Assembly (NCBI RefSeq): GCF_002443255.2
Contig: NW_019211460.1
Span: 27,748,481-27,812,480 of the forward strand
Direction of reading: 5' to 3'
DNA length: 64,000 bases
Source: Varroa destructor
Lineage: Eukaryota > Arthropoda > Arachnida > Mesostigmata > Varroidae
Numbering within the stretch: the first letter of the stretch is position 1; each line of letters starts with the position of its first letter. The notes under the pieces are model-generated. The model worked only from the letters and a program-made list of their open reading frames with translations, was not told the DNA's origin and ran no database searches. Positions 11,866 to 25,133 of the stretch are shown one piece after another. The position numbers and the translations under genes were made by a program.

Positions 11866-12838
11866 ATTACGCGTGCCTTAATCCTAGGAACCACTGCACA
11901 GCCATATGTGGCCGCGTATCAGCAGATCCCGAGCTCATTTCGAGGAACATAATTGTTTCCATACTTCGCTCAGATGAACTGGATGCGACTCGTGGCGGTT
12001 CCGTGAAACGCAAAGGTCAGATACATATTTGTGATTGAACAGTACCAATTAAATACCGAGTCGAACAATCTAACCTTGAACCGACTGATGTTTTTTAACG
12101 CGATTACTTCTACGCGTAAAATGTTTCGTAACGATTGCCTAAATGAGTGAAGACCACTACTTCCTTACCCGTTGGATACCCAGTGATTCGTGCACTCATT
12201 GCAAGTGTCACTTGTTATAGTAAGCTTGATTAGCCATTAAACTAAAATATATCCCAACGTATAAGTCGTTCATTTGCCCGCTTGCTTTAATGCGGTATCA
12301 AATTAGAGAGAACATTCAATATTACGTTCACTAACGTCAATGCGCATACACGTGATGATAACTAATTCAACTTTTATTTTTTGATTCGTCTCAGAACCTC
12401 TAAAACTTGGAGGAAAATAATCGTGACATAATTTCGGTTTCGATATGTTTCGGTTTTTACGTTCAACATCGCCGTTTCTTCATCTCAGCACCATATCAAA
12501 TGCCGGGGTCTGATACGCTGTTTCACGCCAAGATCCCTTCGCGTGTTCTAGCGTTTAGTAGACAAACAGGCTACCAATAATTAGCTAAATTATAGTTTCC
12601 CGATGAAAAATAAGTCTTCTTAGCGAAACACACTATACGTTACATTTACGTTAACATTAGACTTCTACATTTGCAACCTGACTCATTGCAAAGCGTACTT
12701 GCCAAGCAGAACACGATTGTCCTCCCAGCTGTGAAAAGCCCAACCACGTAGCGGGTGTGCGAGCGGGAAAGCTATTCTACCCAAGGGAAAAGTCAGGACA
12801 GTTCTACACCTGCCACAGGCTGCTGTGGCCCCACTTAC

Positions 12839-12946
12839 CAGTGAACAGGCCGGGGGTAGAGCCAAGTCGTCACAGATGTGAGACATCAGACAAACGGCGC
12901 GATCGAGACTATTCGTTCTCCACAAATCGCAGATTGAAAGAATTGC
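12839..12946 (-). other. Exon-like segment, 36 codons, unknown
   Basis: On the minus strand, CCTAG is followed by a frame open for exactly 36 codons (phase 0 in, phase 0 out) ending at a strong CTG|GTAAGT donor. It includes MSHICDDLALPPACSL just before the donor. The segment is GC-rich relative to its flanks. Directly inside the putative intron, CCACAG and CTGTGG can pair next to the donor. No family recognised. Confidence 0.25.
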
Positions 12947-13651
12947 CTAGGACCGCTTCGTAGTTGTCACCACAGCCGGTACGTAATTTACAACACTATT
13001 ATATTATAGTTAGTACTAATGTTTTCGATTACGTCGAATCATTTTAGCGTTTCATTGGCATTCATTAAACGATCAGCAAACCGTGAAGGCTTCAACAAGA
13101 TAAGTAATAATAGTAAACGATAAATGGCCCACTTTTTTATGATCTCTCGAAATATGATTATTATGGGAAGCATCCGATGAACTATAATATTTCACATTCC
13201 TTCTTGTTACGTTGAAAATAAAATAAGTAACATGCGGAACGATTTTTAAGGTTTCTATAATTATTTTACTTCGCTTTTAAGTACCTCTTTTGAATACTTT
13301 ACCCTATGGTAGATGAAACACATATATCGAAGTAATCTCTTTTATAGTGCTTTTCCTTCGATTCGATGCATAAGTCCAGCATATTATATAACACAATAGA
13401 CATGCTTAGTACCTGACCTATTTTTCTTACGAACTTGCTAGCTCTTACGAGATCCACTGGGCAGTTACCTTTGTATATCAATAGCTTATACGAATCACTG
13501 ATACATTATAGAACATACGATTGACGATCCTATGAGCCAAATCCCGCGACATCATGTTGGTGGTAATCTTGACAAAGCGAGCAGACACAGAGTTTGCCTT
13601 ACCTGCGGATATTTTTCGGAGTAGCTACTATTTCATATCAGTTCAAGAACT

Positions 13652-13686
13652 AACGCGACGGGAAGCCTCTCTGTACCCGTCGCGTT
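13652..13686. repeat. GC-rich inverted repeat (11-bp arms)
   Basis: AACGCGACGGG at 13652-13662 pairs perfectly with CCCGTCGCGTT at 13676-13686 across a 13-nt loop, which is unusual in this AT-rich context. Confidence 0.8.
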
Positions 13687-13759
13687 CGGTCTCTGTCAAA
13701 ACAGGTACTGCAGCGGGGTGCAGAAGCGTTACGGCACAATGGCTAAACTAGTAACGTGA

Positions 13760-15730
13760 TTGCATCATGAAAATAGGATTACGTAAGCTCATAGACTGCG
13801 CTGAGTTACGTTCGAGTTTCAGGTAGTGACCTACTATATTTAAAGCAAAGAAGATGCTCGGCCTAGACGTACCACAAACAGGGCCTGGCAACTAAGAATC
13901 CGTTTCTATTAGTTATTATTGAGTCTACCTCGTGCCGCCATTGCTTCTGCCAAAGGTCAACAACTGTCTGGTGCACTGTTAATGCAGCTATGGGTTTAAC
14001 ACTCTAAAACAAATGCTTTTTGCTATAGGATTTAACTATAGGAATAGACGTAAAGTCTCTGTTTAGCCATTCGATAGGCCACACTAAACAAACGATTTGG
14101 TCGCGATAAACCGTCGCATGCTTAATATAAAATAAGGCATACTTGTTAGGTAGCGCAACAGCGTACGATTCGTGGGAGGCATTGAATAGGTCAAACCGAT
14201 TTGTTACGTTCGACATCGCGGATTATCATAAACCAGGAGACGCCCGCCGCTGCACGTGACGCGCTGCATTAAGTAGCACGCTCGTCGCTGTCTAGGCGTA
14301 AGCTCGATTGGCAAACTTCTGCGTTAAGTATTTGTACCTTTATTTTCACAATCTTACGTTAACAGTACTTCATGTTATGTTACTATTTTTCCCTCTCGAA
14401 CTTGTGCCTGGACTTAACGAAGGTGTAAATAGACTATGATGAAGGTATTCAAGTAATGAATAAGAATTATTCGCTATTTGCCGTACCACAACATTGTCGT
14501 TCTTTAGTACTACTGCTCTACTATAACAGTATAGCGCTTTATTGATGAAACGGAGGTCGTACTTTGCGGCGTGGCTTGGAAGAGTTATGTAATAGTCGAA
14601 GCTTTGTTACATGGATAATAAGTAATTCCCCATAAAAAAAAAAAAAAACGCTTTCGTTGCTGAATCCCTTTCGCAGCAATAGACGCATCTACAACCGATA
14701 TCGCATATGTATTACGTACGCATCCGCATGACATAAGGTAGACGTATTATGTAAACTATCGCTAGTACACTAGCGATTCATTTTGAGGCGTATGCATTAA
14801 TATTAAATAAAGGGCAACCAACGAAGTCGAAAAAGACAAAAACACATTTTTACATACCCTTGTGCTTTCTAAAGGTAGACATCATCTCTCACTGAGTGGG
14901 CGGCGATTGAATGAAACCTATTATTCATAGTATGAAATGCCCTACTTTAGCTAATGAGTACCGTCCTCTGTTAGCGAACCAGGAGAAGCTATTTGTACTC
15001 CCCTTCTTGTGAGTCATCTAGAGGTAGATCGCACAACTATAACACACATCGCTACGCTGGAACCGTCTTTCAGAAGGCTTTGTTGTCAGGTCTACTTATA
15101 GCTGATATGGTTGAAAAAACACATATATATATATATATATAGAGTTTTAGTACATTAGATGCGGAAGTTGGTCAGCTGGATAGACCACCGCTAATTCGCA
15201 TTGATGATGCAGCAAAACACAATAACAACTGTTGTCAATGCATATATTAGAAAGGAACACATAACAGACCATCCACTGATAAACATACCTAAACAAATTG
15301 CAAAAACTTCCAGTACCAGTTATAGTGTGTTAGCCTAATTTTTACGCTCGATATATATTACAAATGAGAATTTCATATACAATGAGGATCTGAGATGTCT
15401 AAGGAGAATGCGAGACTAGTACACTTTCATATTCATGACACAGTACTTGAAGATCTAAGGGCTGTTGGTGCAAATAACGGGTTCGGTTACAAAACCGGGC
15501 AAAACCCTAGAGGATCTGGAAGGCTGATACGAGTAGTACACATATCGTTGGAGAAAATGCGCGAAATGGCGATGATATTGTAGGATTGAAGAACAGACTC
15601 GTCTGTGTGTTTTTACTAATTAATAAATATACAGAGATATGAAATATTCAATATGTAGTAACTGAATCTTAAGCTTAATTTCGTTTGCTTTTTTCCTTCT
15701 AAGAGGATTTAAGAAGTATTGCTTACTCAC
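13760..15730. other. No convincing gene
   Basis: Holds a 15-A run near 14634 and a (TA)n tract at 15123-15141. Short frames at 14004-14216 (-) and 15395-15583 (+) have no support beyond being open. Confidence 0.4.
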
Positions 15731-15806
15731 GGCTAACCCAAACAGGGCAAAGCCTATCTTTCGTGGGCTGATGAATGCGGAACTTGGCCCTCACTAGTAG
15801 ATTTCC
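15731..15806 (-). other. Short exon-like frame, weak
   Basis: A 25-codon minus-strand frame runs from a GCGTAG acceptor-like site to a GTGAGT donor in consistent phase. No pyrimidine tract of note and no family; chance is quite possible. Confidence 0.12.
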
Positions 15807-16497
15807 CTACGCTGTCACCACTGTACACCAACGTTCGATTCCTTCCTTGCACATAATTGCGTCACGTTTGCTCCAAATCAAGTAACTTTTTATTAAACTG
15901 TTATTTTATTGCAATTGCTGTATACCTATCGAAAAAGATATGAACAGACAAATAAACACGAAGTGCTAATTTCACGACGAATAAATAAATCAGTAAGCGG
16001 ATTCGCGAGGAACGCACTATCCGGTATCTTTTTTTTTCTGGCTCCCGAAGACAAAATTTAGCCAATTAGGTGAAATAGTTAATATAGACATTGTCATCTC
16101 CTATATACATTTTAAAACTGACTCGCAAAAGATAGCGTTTCAACTGTGCATGTGCATTAACTCAATAGATGCTCATTAATTGTAGGCATCCGCGGAACGG
16201 TCCTATTCAGTCAAGTAAGGGCTTTAACAGAGCGAATTTTAGTTTTCTAGTAACCAATGCTGTGAGGCCTCATACCAGGTATATTATCAGATAGGGAATA
16301 TACTAACTGAAACCCTAATGAGCGCTTGACTTTGTATTACAATAGGAGAAGTATCTTTTTTGTTTTCCATTCAACAAAATATTCTATACTTTTACCTGTG
16401 TCGCTCTCTAGAAAAAAAATACACACGGATTCTTAATTGTATTATCTGCTTTAATGTACGTTATGCAATTGAACTCCTTTCGCGAAAATTCTCCCAG

Positions 16498-16644
16498 AGA
16501 CAAAACAACTTCGTCGACCCCTCTCATTTGCTGATAGTGGACCCTTCTCGCGCATTTTCTCTGCCGGCGAAAGAAAACGCTTTCGGTTGTAACGGAAAGC
16601 CTCATGCTGTACCATCGACGGATGGAGCGGCGCCCGCGACGTGA
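16498..16644 (+). other. Exon-like terminal frame, unknown
   Basis: Follows TTCTCCCAG in phase and stays open for 48 codons to TGA. Third positions are G+C-rich, and the peptide includes VDPSHLLIVDPSRAFSL and ends in GAAPAT. No AATAAA lies close downstream, and upstream in-frame sequence is also open. Unrecognised. Confidence 0.2.
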
Positions 16645-16649
16645 AATGA

Positions 16650-18931
16650 ATCGTCCAGATTTTACCTCACCTAAGCCGTGCAGTGTCTGATAGTGGCACT
16701 TACTCCGTAAAAGTAATACATATACGTTGATAATCTGAAACGGTCAGCTGTCAAGTACAATATATTCCGAAGTCGGAATCCAGATAGCATCCGAAAAATG
16801 CTCCTCGTACTTGAATTCTATCCAGTCTGACTCTTCTTTAAACTTCGCTTACAGCTTGAAATATTGTATCGAGACTTAACAGTTATCGCAATTCAGCCTC
16901 TGTAATACCCATATTGACATACGTGTACTATGTGCTTAGTTTACCTGTTATCGTATATGACCTGTTTTGAGCGCACATACCAAACACTAACTATTATTAT
17001 CACGCTAAATTTTCCCATTTAATCAAGAGGGAGTTCAGGCCTGAACTTATACCCGTTGCATCTGTTCTATCATTCTATTTTGTTGCTATGTTACAGCTCA
17101 TTTTAGTTTTCCTAGCGATTCTCCCATTATCCTATTTTCATAAACCCACCGCATTATCCAAGTCATTCCCTTACCAATTTGCGTTGTCCCATTATCGTTT
17201 TTAATAAGCTGATTGTATGGCTTTGGTCGTTCCATTATTTTCTTCTGACTGGTCAATGATCCTCATTCATTAGAATCAAAGAGCTTTACATCTGAAAATA
17301 TTGTCGAAAAAAATTGTGATTACCGCATGGGCTTCTGCATCCGTTCCAATATGCTGAAAGCTCGGTGGAACTTCAACACTTGTCTAAAACTAAGTTTATT
17401 TTGTTAGAAAAAAACGATTCTTTCCAAGTAGCATCGCGTCCATATAGATGATCGGTAATCGAAGTGTATGGTGTTCAAGGAACATGCCGTATTGGCAATG
17501 TAAAATTGGCTGTAAAATACTGAATCGTCACAAGTAAACGACTCTTTTTAAGTTTCTCTTTCCCTTAATCATCGACAAAAAAATATGTTTAGCCTGGAAC
17601 CGTTGGGGCAAAGTTGTATTTAGTTTTCTATTGGCGTCAGTTTTTCAGTCCTCAAAAGCTTCTGGGCAGTTTACTGTGAGAAAAACCCGACTGCGTGAAA
17701 CAACAGCTATAAGTGTAGTAGTGCTGATAAAATAATTATCGAATTAGATATAATACTTTGTACTGGTAAAGCGTATAGATGCGAGAAACGAAGTGCCTAT
17801 TAATGAGACGATCAGGCGATGAACCATTTCTGACTTTTCTGAACTTTCTATAATTGTTATATCTAAAGGAGCCTGAATGAGGGATATGTCCACGAAGCCG
17901 ACTGAAATATGCTTCTGTGGGAAAAGTGCTTTAGGAGTGCTGTCTTAAAAGAAATTGTCGGGCAGAGATGCATTGGCTAAAATTCATTTTTTTTTCATAC
18001 CGAGAGTAAAATCGCGAAGGGGAAAATTCCGTGGCAATAAACATACAAATAAATCTAGTTGCGAACTGTTTTAAAACAAATGAAAAATTCAATGATTAAA
18101 AGAAGGAACTACCTCTCAAATATACTATCGGCGGCTCGAATTTATAGATGGACCATCACCGCAGATTGCGGTATTTCGAGCGTTCAGTAGGTTCTTGAAA
18201 TTTCTAAGTTTTACAAATATGCTGAGGCTCCGCTTTCATTAACAGAAACAATCGAAAGAATAACTAATTCCATATAGTTTATATATAGACATATATGGTT
18301 ACGGATATTTGTTTTTCCTATTTAGGGTTTGAAGCGTCAATATATCGGCGTATTCTGCAACAATAGGTTAATAAGACATCCATGTATTCTTCGTCATTAA
18401 GTTGTGTTAAATCAAGTGAGTTTTCTTTCCAATGGACCGTACAAAATAAATAGATATTAATAACAGTTTTCAGAAACATTTTTTTTCTATTCCCTTCTAA
18501 ACATGAATTGAATTTCCTAATAAATAGCAAATATGAACATAAACCATCAACATTGGTCCTAAGAAGTCTTGTATTTGGCTGATTTCTGTAGTGAACTGAG
18601 GTAACAACCAGAATAGTCCTCTTTATCAAGTACTAAATTTCCATCTTTGTCTAGTTCCGATAGTACGTACGATATGTTTCAAATGGTTCCATTCATATTG
18701 TAAGCATTACAATTTAGTCATTTGTCATTGCATAATTTGCTCTCAGATGTATTCTGTCTATCTACCGTTAAACTTCAAAGTTCATACGATATTTATATGC
18801 ACGTTATCGGCCTAATGTAGAATTTCCGGAAGACACCGACATGTATAAAAGAACTGAAATAAATTTTCGGTTACTGTCGACTTTGCTACTGGCAAGAGAA
18901 AGTCGTGGGTGAAATTGTCTGGTTGGAGTGA
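16650..18931. other. No recognisable gene
   Basis: AT-rich. A 103-codon minus-strand frame at 18318-18629 is within chance expectation. No repeats of note. Confidence 0.4.
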
Positions 18932-19159
18932 GAAGGGGATCAAACGGCCGAAGAAACTGGAAGAAGGATCTTTGACTTTGCTATTTCAGCAAAGCCAGTT
19001 TCGCTGAAAAGAATCTTAAATTTACCAATTAGAGAGGATTTATTACAAAGTACAGAAAGCAAACGGCTATCATTTTACCTCTATGCAAGTGTTCTGTTAC
19101 TACCGCTAATTATTATAGGACCTCGACATACTCTCAATATTGCTATGTTTTACTTATAA
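18932..19159 (+). other. Open frame with hydrophobic segment, weak
   Basis: Seventy-five codons between stops without an early ATG, with an internal TTTCAG acceptor-like site near 18988. It contains a hydrophobic segment (FYLYASVLLLPLIIIG). No family recognised. Confidence 0.12.
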
Positions 19160-21309
19160 AAACCCATTTGCCTTGTCTTTGAAGGCATCAGTTACGTTTT
19201 TCTGATTTGGGTACACATGGACAAATTAAAGTTACGCTGTCTGCGACGTAATAGGCTTTTGTGCTCTGTGTCTGTGGCGTGGATGGAACTGCAGAACATT
19301 CTTCTATTTATAGATAACAGTAACTGCATGGACATTCGCCAGATTCTGATTCACTGCCAAGAGCTTAGTAAATGGTACACTCTGCATAAGAGCATTCCAA
19401 ACAGCTATTACTAGTCCATGGCTTATTTCCTATGTTTTTTTTATCGCATGTGAAAAAATCTGATCACGTTTTTATTTTTCAAGTTCTGAATCAGATAAAA
19501 TCAACTTCATTAGAGGCCTTAACCTAACAATAAATACAGGACGTTTTTTTTTTGTATTTTTAACAAACCTGATTGCTAAACCCCTAATACACATTTAAAA
19601 ACTGGGTATTGTGAAACATTCTCCAGCGGTAAAAACGCGTATTCTTCCACGCCAAGTTGGGAGACGTCCGTTCTTTCTCGTCGACATCCGTTACAGTGGT
19701 CTGTCCTGAATGTCTTTGAAATCGCTGCTTAGTAGAGCTGGGAACCTGCTCTAGTTTTGGTCCTTGCCAAAGCCTTTAATGTATATCATATCTCTCGACC
19801 TAATAGGCATTCCTCTGTCTGCCACCTGGGGACACCCCCGGTAGTGGTCTAGCAACCTCCGTATTTTGCGCCGTCGATGCAGCCCGCTTCATTCATTTTA
19901 CTGACACAAAATTTTTCACATAACTTTCGAATGATAGGTTCAGTAAGAAGTGAACAGTGTGTTTTTCAATTATATATTCAATAGGAAGTTTGAGTGAGCC
20001 TCACGACGTTTGGCCATGATTGTATGCCAATTGCGTGCTTTAAAAAGACTGCTATAAAATTTATGCAAGGGTTGCTTTGTACGTTCTGCCTCAACACATC
20101 TACTGCATTACTACACGCCAATTAAGGAGCGCAAAATTTTGTTTGTATTTGGTGTAAATACAGATTTGTTTATGCACTTTAAATTCTCTTTAATGTTGAA
20201 TGTAAGAATCATTATAAACTAGAAGGTTTTGTTTACGCGTCTAGCTATAAGCTGAGATGGATCGAAAGCAACCCGACATCATCGTACCGCTAGCGCGAGA
20301 CTTCCGCATTGTCGTATTGATGCAACCGATCAAAGTGCACTATGCTAATGTCTACAATTGACTCTTAATCCCATAATCAATAAGTGTGTCAATGTCATAA
20401 TCAGAAGAAATAGCGTTTTTATGGAAGATGCTAACATTTCACAATTTCTGTACAAGCGACAACGACGTGATAGAAGCTGTATTATTAAATTCGTATTCTT
20501 ACGTCAAATAAAGCCCAACTGGACGTCAAGATTAAACTTGAAGTTTTACGTGAGCTACTATTGCAGTAATAGTGTTTAAACGAACTCATCCGCAAAACAG
20601 TTAGGGATGATATTTCGACATTATCCATATCGATGAAACTAATCACGCATAAATGTACATTATCTTTTCTGGAAAATTACTATGCAAATGGTCATATGTA
20701 TATCGATTTTTTTTACCATAACACCTTTACTGTGTGTTAGTCATACTCAACAGACACATATAGTGATAGATAGACACACAAAAATAGTAAATTTCGCTAT
20801 ATATTATTTAAGTACCACTCTGATGCTGTCGTCTTTTCGAATTCGAGATAATTAAAATAAAATTTAATAAAAATAAAGATTATTTAGCAAAACAATTTGC
20901 TGTTAATGTTTGTTAACAGTTATCAAAAAGTTCGTCAGTGTCTGAACTTCGACGTAAATTTTCTGTTGCTCCGATAAAAAATGGGGTAGTATGGCCAAAA
21001 ATGCAGTTATTCAAGCCCCCTTGACGAGACGCAGCAGTCCGAAACTAAAATGCGTCTATTTCATTCATACACGAATATGGTGCAAATCGTCAATGTCCAG
21101 CTATAAATTCTGTCTAGCAATAGAAATTCTGCTATTCTTTCTATATTAATGCTTATGGTAGCGCTATTCATGAAGCGAAGTATGTATATAATTTTTCCTA
21201 ATAACCCTGCATTTTTTAAAGCACAGTAGTCTATAAGCTGATAGACAATATTTTGTGGGCTGCGCTTAATAGCATTAATCTTAGAAAAATTTTAGTGGAC
21301 GTCCACTGA
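19160..21309. other. No convincing gene
   Basis: Short open frames on both strands only. A GC-richer patch at about 19640-19880 has no consistent frame. Confidence 0.4.
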
Positions 21310-21612
21310 GATTTTTGGCCGAGTTACAAAGCTACAGCACGTGTTGCCCAAAAAAGAAAAACACGCCCAGAGAAGAACGAGCCTATTATCTTATGGAAAC
21401 CTGTTAAGTATCTAGCTCAGTCAAAGCAAGCGCGACGGATAACCCAAGTATCGGTTTCAATCAGTTGGAGAACTCTATCCCAGCTAATATGCACACAGAC
21501 TCGTTTCGCGTACGCCGATCCCTCCTGCCATTCACCCAATGCCTCTGTCCCCCATTACTGGTGTGGTCGCTTTGCCCTTCAGCCCAACGTCACTTTTTCT
21601 CTAATCGACTAA
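21310..21612 (+). other. 100-codon stop-to-stop frame, unknown
   Basis: Open for 100 codons without an ATG, as an internal or terminal exon would be. Acceptor-like CTATCCCAG lies inside it near 21482, after which the frame turns GC-rich with Cys residues and two N-glycosylation-type motifs (NAS, NVT). It overlaps a shorter frame in another phase. Chance length cannot be excluded. Confidence 0.18.
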
Positions 21613-24600
21613 TTTGGGCAACTTTTACAAATAATGTAACTTATTGGAAAACAATTTAACGCGCAACGAAAGCCATATTGTGCCCCACGTGAGGAGCTCT
21701 CTTATAGAGAAAAAATGCACATAGGTTGTTTGAGGTAAACGGACTTACAAGCTTTCCACCTTTGCAGCTCGGTTAATAGACGATAGATTACTGTGAAATG
21801 CGTCAGCGGTTCGAACACAGCAACGACGGGTGCAGCACACGCGATGAATTATGGCCCCAGGTCGGTTGAGTAGGCGATAAAAATAAAAGAAAAAGGTCAA
21901 AAAACAAAACTATGGAGGAGAGCATGAAGTTTACCAGGATTGGAAGTACACATTGAAACAGTGATGAAGCTGTGTGTCTTTTCTGCGTGCCTACTTTAAA
22001 TCTTATGATCGTCTAGAGATGGCAGTGAAGAGATCTACTCAAGTCAGGAACATAATTCTACAGGTCACTTTCAGCCTGCAGCTTAGCCTGTCATCGATTG
22101 GCCGAGTTAGTTCTGTTGATTTAAGGTAATAAATATTTTTTCCAGGTCGGAAAAGCACTTGTCTTAACATTTTGTTTTGACACTGTCCCCATGCTTTTCT
22201 ATTGCAAATGTTACTCTCATTTGCGAACAGTGTGAGAAGAACTGCAGAGTTTTTGATACAGACTTCTCAACACAGTTAAGTTATTAGCCCCTTTGAAGTT
22301 ATCTAGTGAGTGTCTCACATACTTTGTAATCTATAATATATACACATTCATAACACGAACTGTTACTAAGGCCTAGCTACGTATGTGACTAAACGTCTTG
22401 GTTGGATCTACCTCTGTGGTCTACCCAAGTAAAAGGCATTAGTTATTACTGGACGAGCCTGTTTGTGTAGGACATTATATGTAAACTGAGCCTTTCACCG
22501 GCGACTGTTCCTATTGCTGGTCTTACTGTGTGGAAGAAAGCTATAAGGATTATTTTTCAGCACAGGTTGCGACAATCAAAAATTAACCTACTTTTTTCGC
22601 CTTCACATTTCATATAGTCGTACATTATATTACACGCAAAGTTATAATTTTATCACACTGAATTAGGTGTCTGGTTAATTTTTTTTTGTGCGGAAAGAAG
22701 GTTCCAGCTGATTAGGGCCTTCCTAGCATGTATTTTACTAGTCGACGAAAAATTACTTCCAGAAACCATTTTGCATTAGTTCCGTTTCCAACTTTATGCT
22801 CTGTGTCCTACGTACTAAATTCATTGATTTCTGAGATACCATTAGATAATAATATATTTTCCTAACAGCAAATCATTGTTGCGTTACGCTCCGGTTTCTA
22901 GCAGGCAAGAACGAAAACGGATTGATCCGTTTTGATTTTATTGCGTTTTGATTTTATTGCGGATAGCCAGCTAAATGCTGTAACGAACGTAACAGGTTTT
23001 GCTGTTGGAAATTCTAGGCTATGCGTAAAATCTCGGATCTTATCTCAACGTTTTCATAGTATGTGTTCCTGCAAGTTATTCAAAACATCAAAAAAGCAAT
23101 CACTGAGTCGTCCCCGAAGATTTTTTTTTTGTTGAACAAATTTTCAACCTTAACAAAAATAGTGACGAACTTTATTTTGCATTCGGTCAGCTAAGTTCAT
23201 TTTATTGGAAACCTGTCTTTAGTGCAATGATTTTATTTCCCGAAGATAGAAAGTTTAAGCTGTTGCTTTATCAAGCGTTCTTTATCCTAAATGTGCCAAC
23301 GCTTGAATTGACTAGGGTATGACGCACTGTTTCGCCTGTTTTTAGGCTGTGGCCGCTATCGATATTGTCGAATTTTTAAAGCAAATCATTGAAACTTATA
23401 CAGTGGCAATACTGAATGGGTATGTGATCGAATCAAGGACAAACACGCTTCCTTGTGGTAATTTCCACTTTCGAACAGCTGCATGCTGCATGTGTTAAAC
23501 TGCTGACTTCCCAGACTCCCACAAACTGTAGTGAACCAATAATGGCCATAGTGTATTACGGTACTTCTCAGTTAGTTAACATCGCATAAAATTTAGGAAT
23601 TGCAGTCAGTTTTTGGTGCTCGGCGATAGCTCAGAGAAACCAGTCGTGTGAACGAGCACCAGGTTGGCTTAAATTATTGACTCGCGCTTATTCCTAATAG
23701 ATATTGAAGGTAATACTTGAGCAAAACGTGAAGCACTTAAAGTAATGCCAACAAGATCAATATTTCGAGAAATGGCACTTAATTCAAATTCTACGAACTT
23801 GGAAACTGCATTGGTGAAATTTCTGGTTTGCCATATACATACGTGTATATATATATACTTGTATCACAAAAGTCTCTTGAGAAGCTTATTTGAGATTCAG
23901 TAAAGATAGTTATTGCAGAAGCACAAAGGATGAAGAACAATTTTTCCCTATTATGCAAAAAAAAAATAGTATCCAAAATAACAATGCCTGTCATCTAAAT
24001 CTGAAAGATGAATATAAATTGATTTTATTGGAATTCGCTATAGGCTTGGTTACGTTTGATAAATGTTATCGATTTCTGAAATTGAAATTTCCGTTTCAAT
24101 TTTGGATTGAATGCTGAGAATTTTATAGCTAAAAAGTAGTGCTCAAAGCTCTGTTGATTAGCATAGTACATTAGCATAGATAGCGTTTTCATTATACAAA
24201 ACTTTATAAATATGTGTTACATAATATAGTAGTGAGTGGGTAGACGTTCACGTGAGCTGTCTCTGTTATATATATACAGTCGGACTGACGGTTAGTGATA
24301 ACACGATAGACCTTTCGATAAAACTCTACTATTTATATACTAAAACTTATTGAATAGATTGAATTAAAGAAAATAATCATATTTATACGCGCTCTTTGAC
24401 GCGCAGCTAGCTCAAGTCTGTTTGAAGCCTTACAAGTATTATCAGACAAACCTCGTAAACTACTGTATGTGGCGAACCACTGTATTACGAACCTAAAAAT
24501 GTTAATATCAATTAACCGCCGCCCATTTTCCTGACTGGTTTTGCAAAAATAGTTGTACCAGTACGAGGAATTTCCGTTGTAGGGAAAATACCCACGGCTA

Positions 24601-24791
24601 ACTTTCTATAGTCGAAACTCTCATCCATGGCCAAGTAACGACTAGATATGGAGAATGTCAAACGCTTACATAAATACCATTATTATTATATAGTGGAAGA
24701 GGAAATGGAGAAAGCGGGCGAAAGGGACGCTTTCATCCGTGACCTCTGCCTCTGCTTCAATAAAAGTGTAGTGGCAAGAGCTTAGACAGCT
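21613..24791. other. No convincing gene; one palindrome/tandem repeat
   Basis: Apart from the structure at 22914-22959, the stretch holds only AT-rich sequence and short frames at 22932-23135, 23791-23994 and 23890-24117 without support. Confidence 0.4.
22914..22959. repeat. Palindrome joined to a 16-bp tandem duplication
   Basis: AAAACGGAT and ATCCGTTTT (22914-22922 and 22925-22933) form a 9-bp-arm palindrome. Overlapping its right arm, the 16-bp unit CGTTTTGATTTTATTG occurs twice in tandem (22928-22943, 22944-22959). Confidence 0.9.
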
Positions 24792-25133
24792 TCAGGAACA
24801 AGGCAGCGATTTCCTCTCAAAGGAGATGACGACCGGCTCGTTGGGCGAAACGTACATAAAGTCTGCGTTGCCGCGAACGCTACTGCTGCAGGTGCTCTTG
24901 TTGTTGATGTCGTTGATTTCGATGGATAACGATAACACGGTCAAAGGAAGACCGACCGACCGACCGACCTTCCTGCCTCGAAAAAAGGATAAGCTGACTG
25001 CGTTGGCGGAAACGTTGTTCTGGAGTTCGTCAAGAGGAAAAGATGCAGACGTCAGCCGTGGCATGGCGCGAAAGAAATGCGAATTTTTTGTCGTAATGGT
25101 ACATCGAGCCGTTTTTGGAATTTTAAATACTTG
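24792..25133 (-). CDS. Probable 3'-terminal coding exon, unknown protein
   Basis: Seen: the minus strand has a strong pyrimidine-rich acceptor (ACTTTCCTCTGACAG) ending at 25134, and the frame is open from the next base for 113 codons to TGA. Third positions are about two-thirds G+C, far above the flanks. The peptide starts QVFKIPKTARCTITTK, is rich in Ser and Asn, and ends NEPVVISFERKSLPCS. The plus strand is also open here (111 codons from an ATG at 24826, with a leucine-rich segment). I prefer the minus strand because its frame begins exactly at an acceptor. A GACC repeat lies inside. Candidate upstream exons are the minus frames at 25483-25830 and 25874-26131. No domain recognised. Confidence 0.4.
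   Translation of the reverse strand, partial: QVFKIPKTARCTITTKNSHFFRAMPRLTSASFPLDELQNNVSANAVSLSFFRGRKVGRSVGLPLTVLSLSIEINDINNKSTCSSSVRGNADFMYVSPNEPVVISFERKSLPCS
24950..24969. repeat. (GACC)5 tetranucleotide repeat
   Basis: Five perfect units inside the open frames of both strands. It encodes alternating Arg/Pro/Thr/Asp on + and Val/Gly/Arg/Ser on -. Confidence 0.95.

Noticed and set aside
19217..19414. KLKLRCL-containing frame as another 38-50 kb family member
   Set aside because: Only a four- to five-residue resemblance, without the first or third block.
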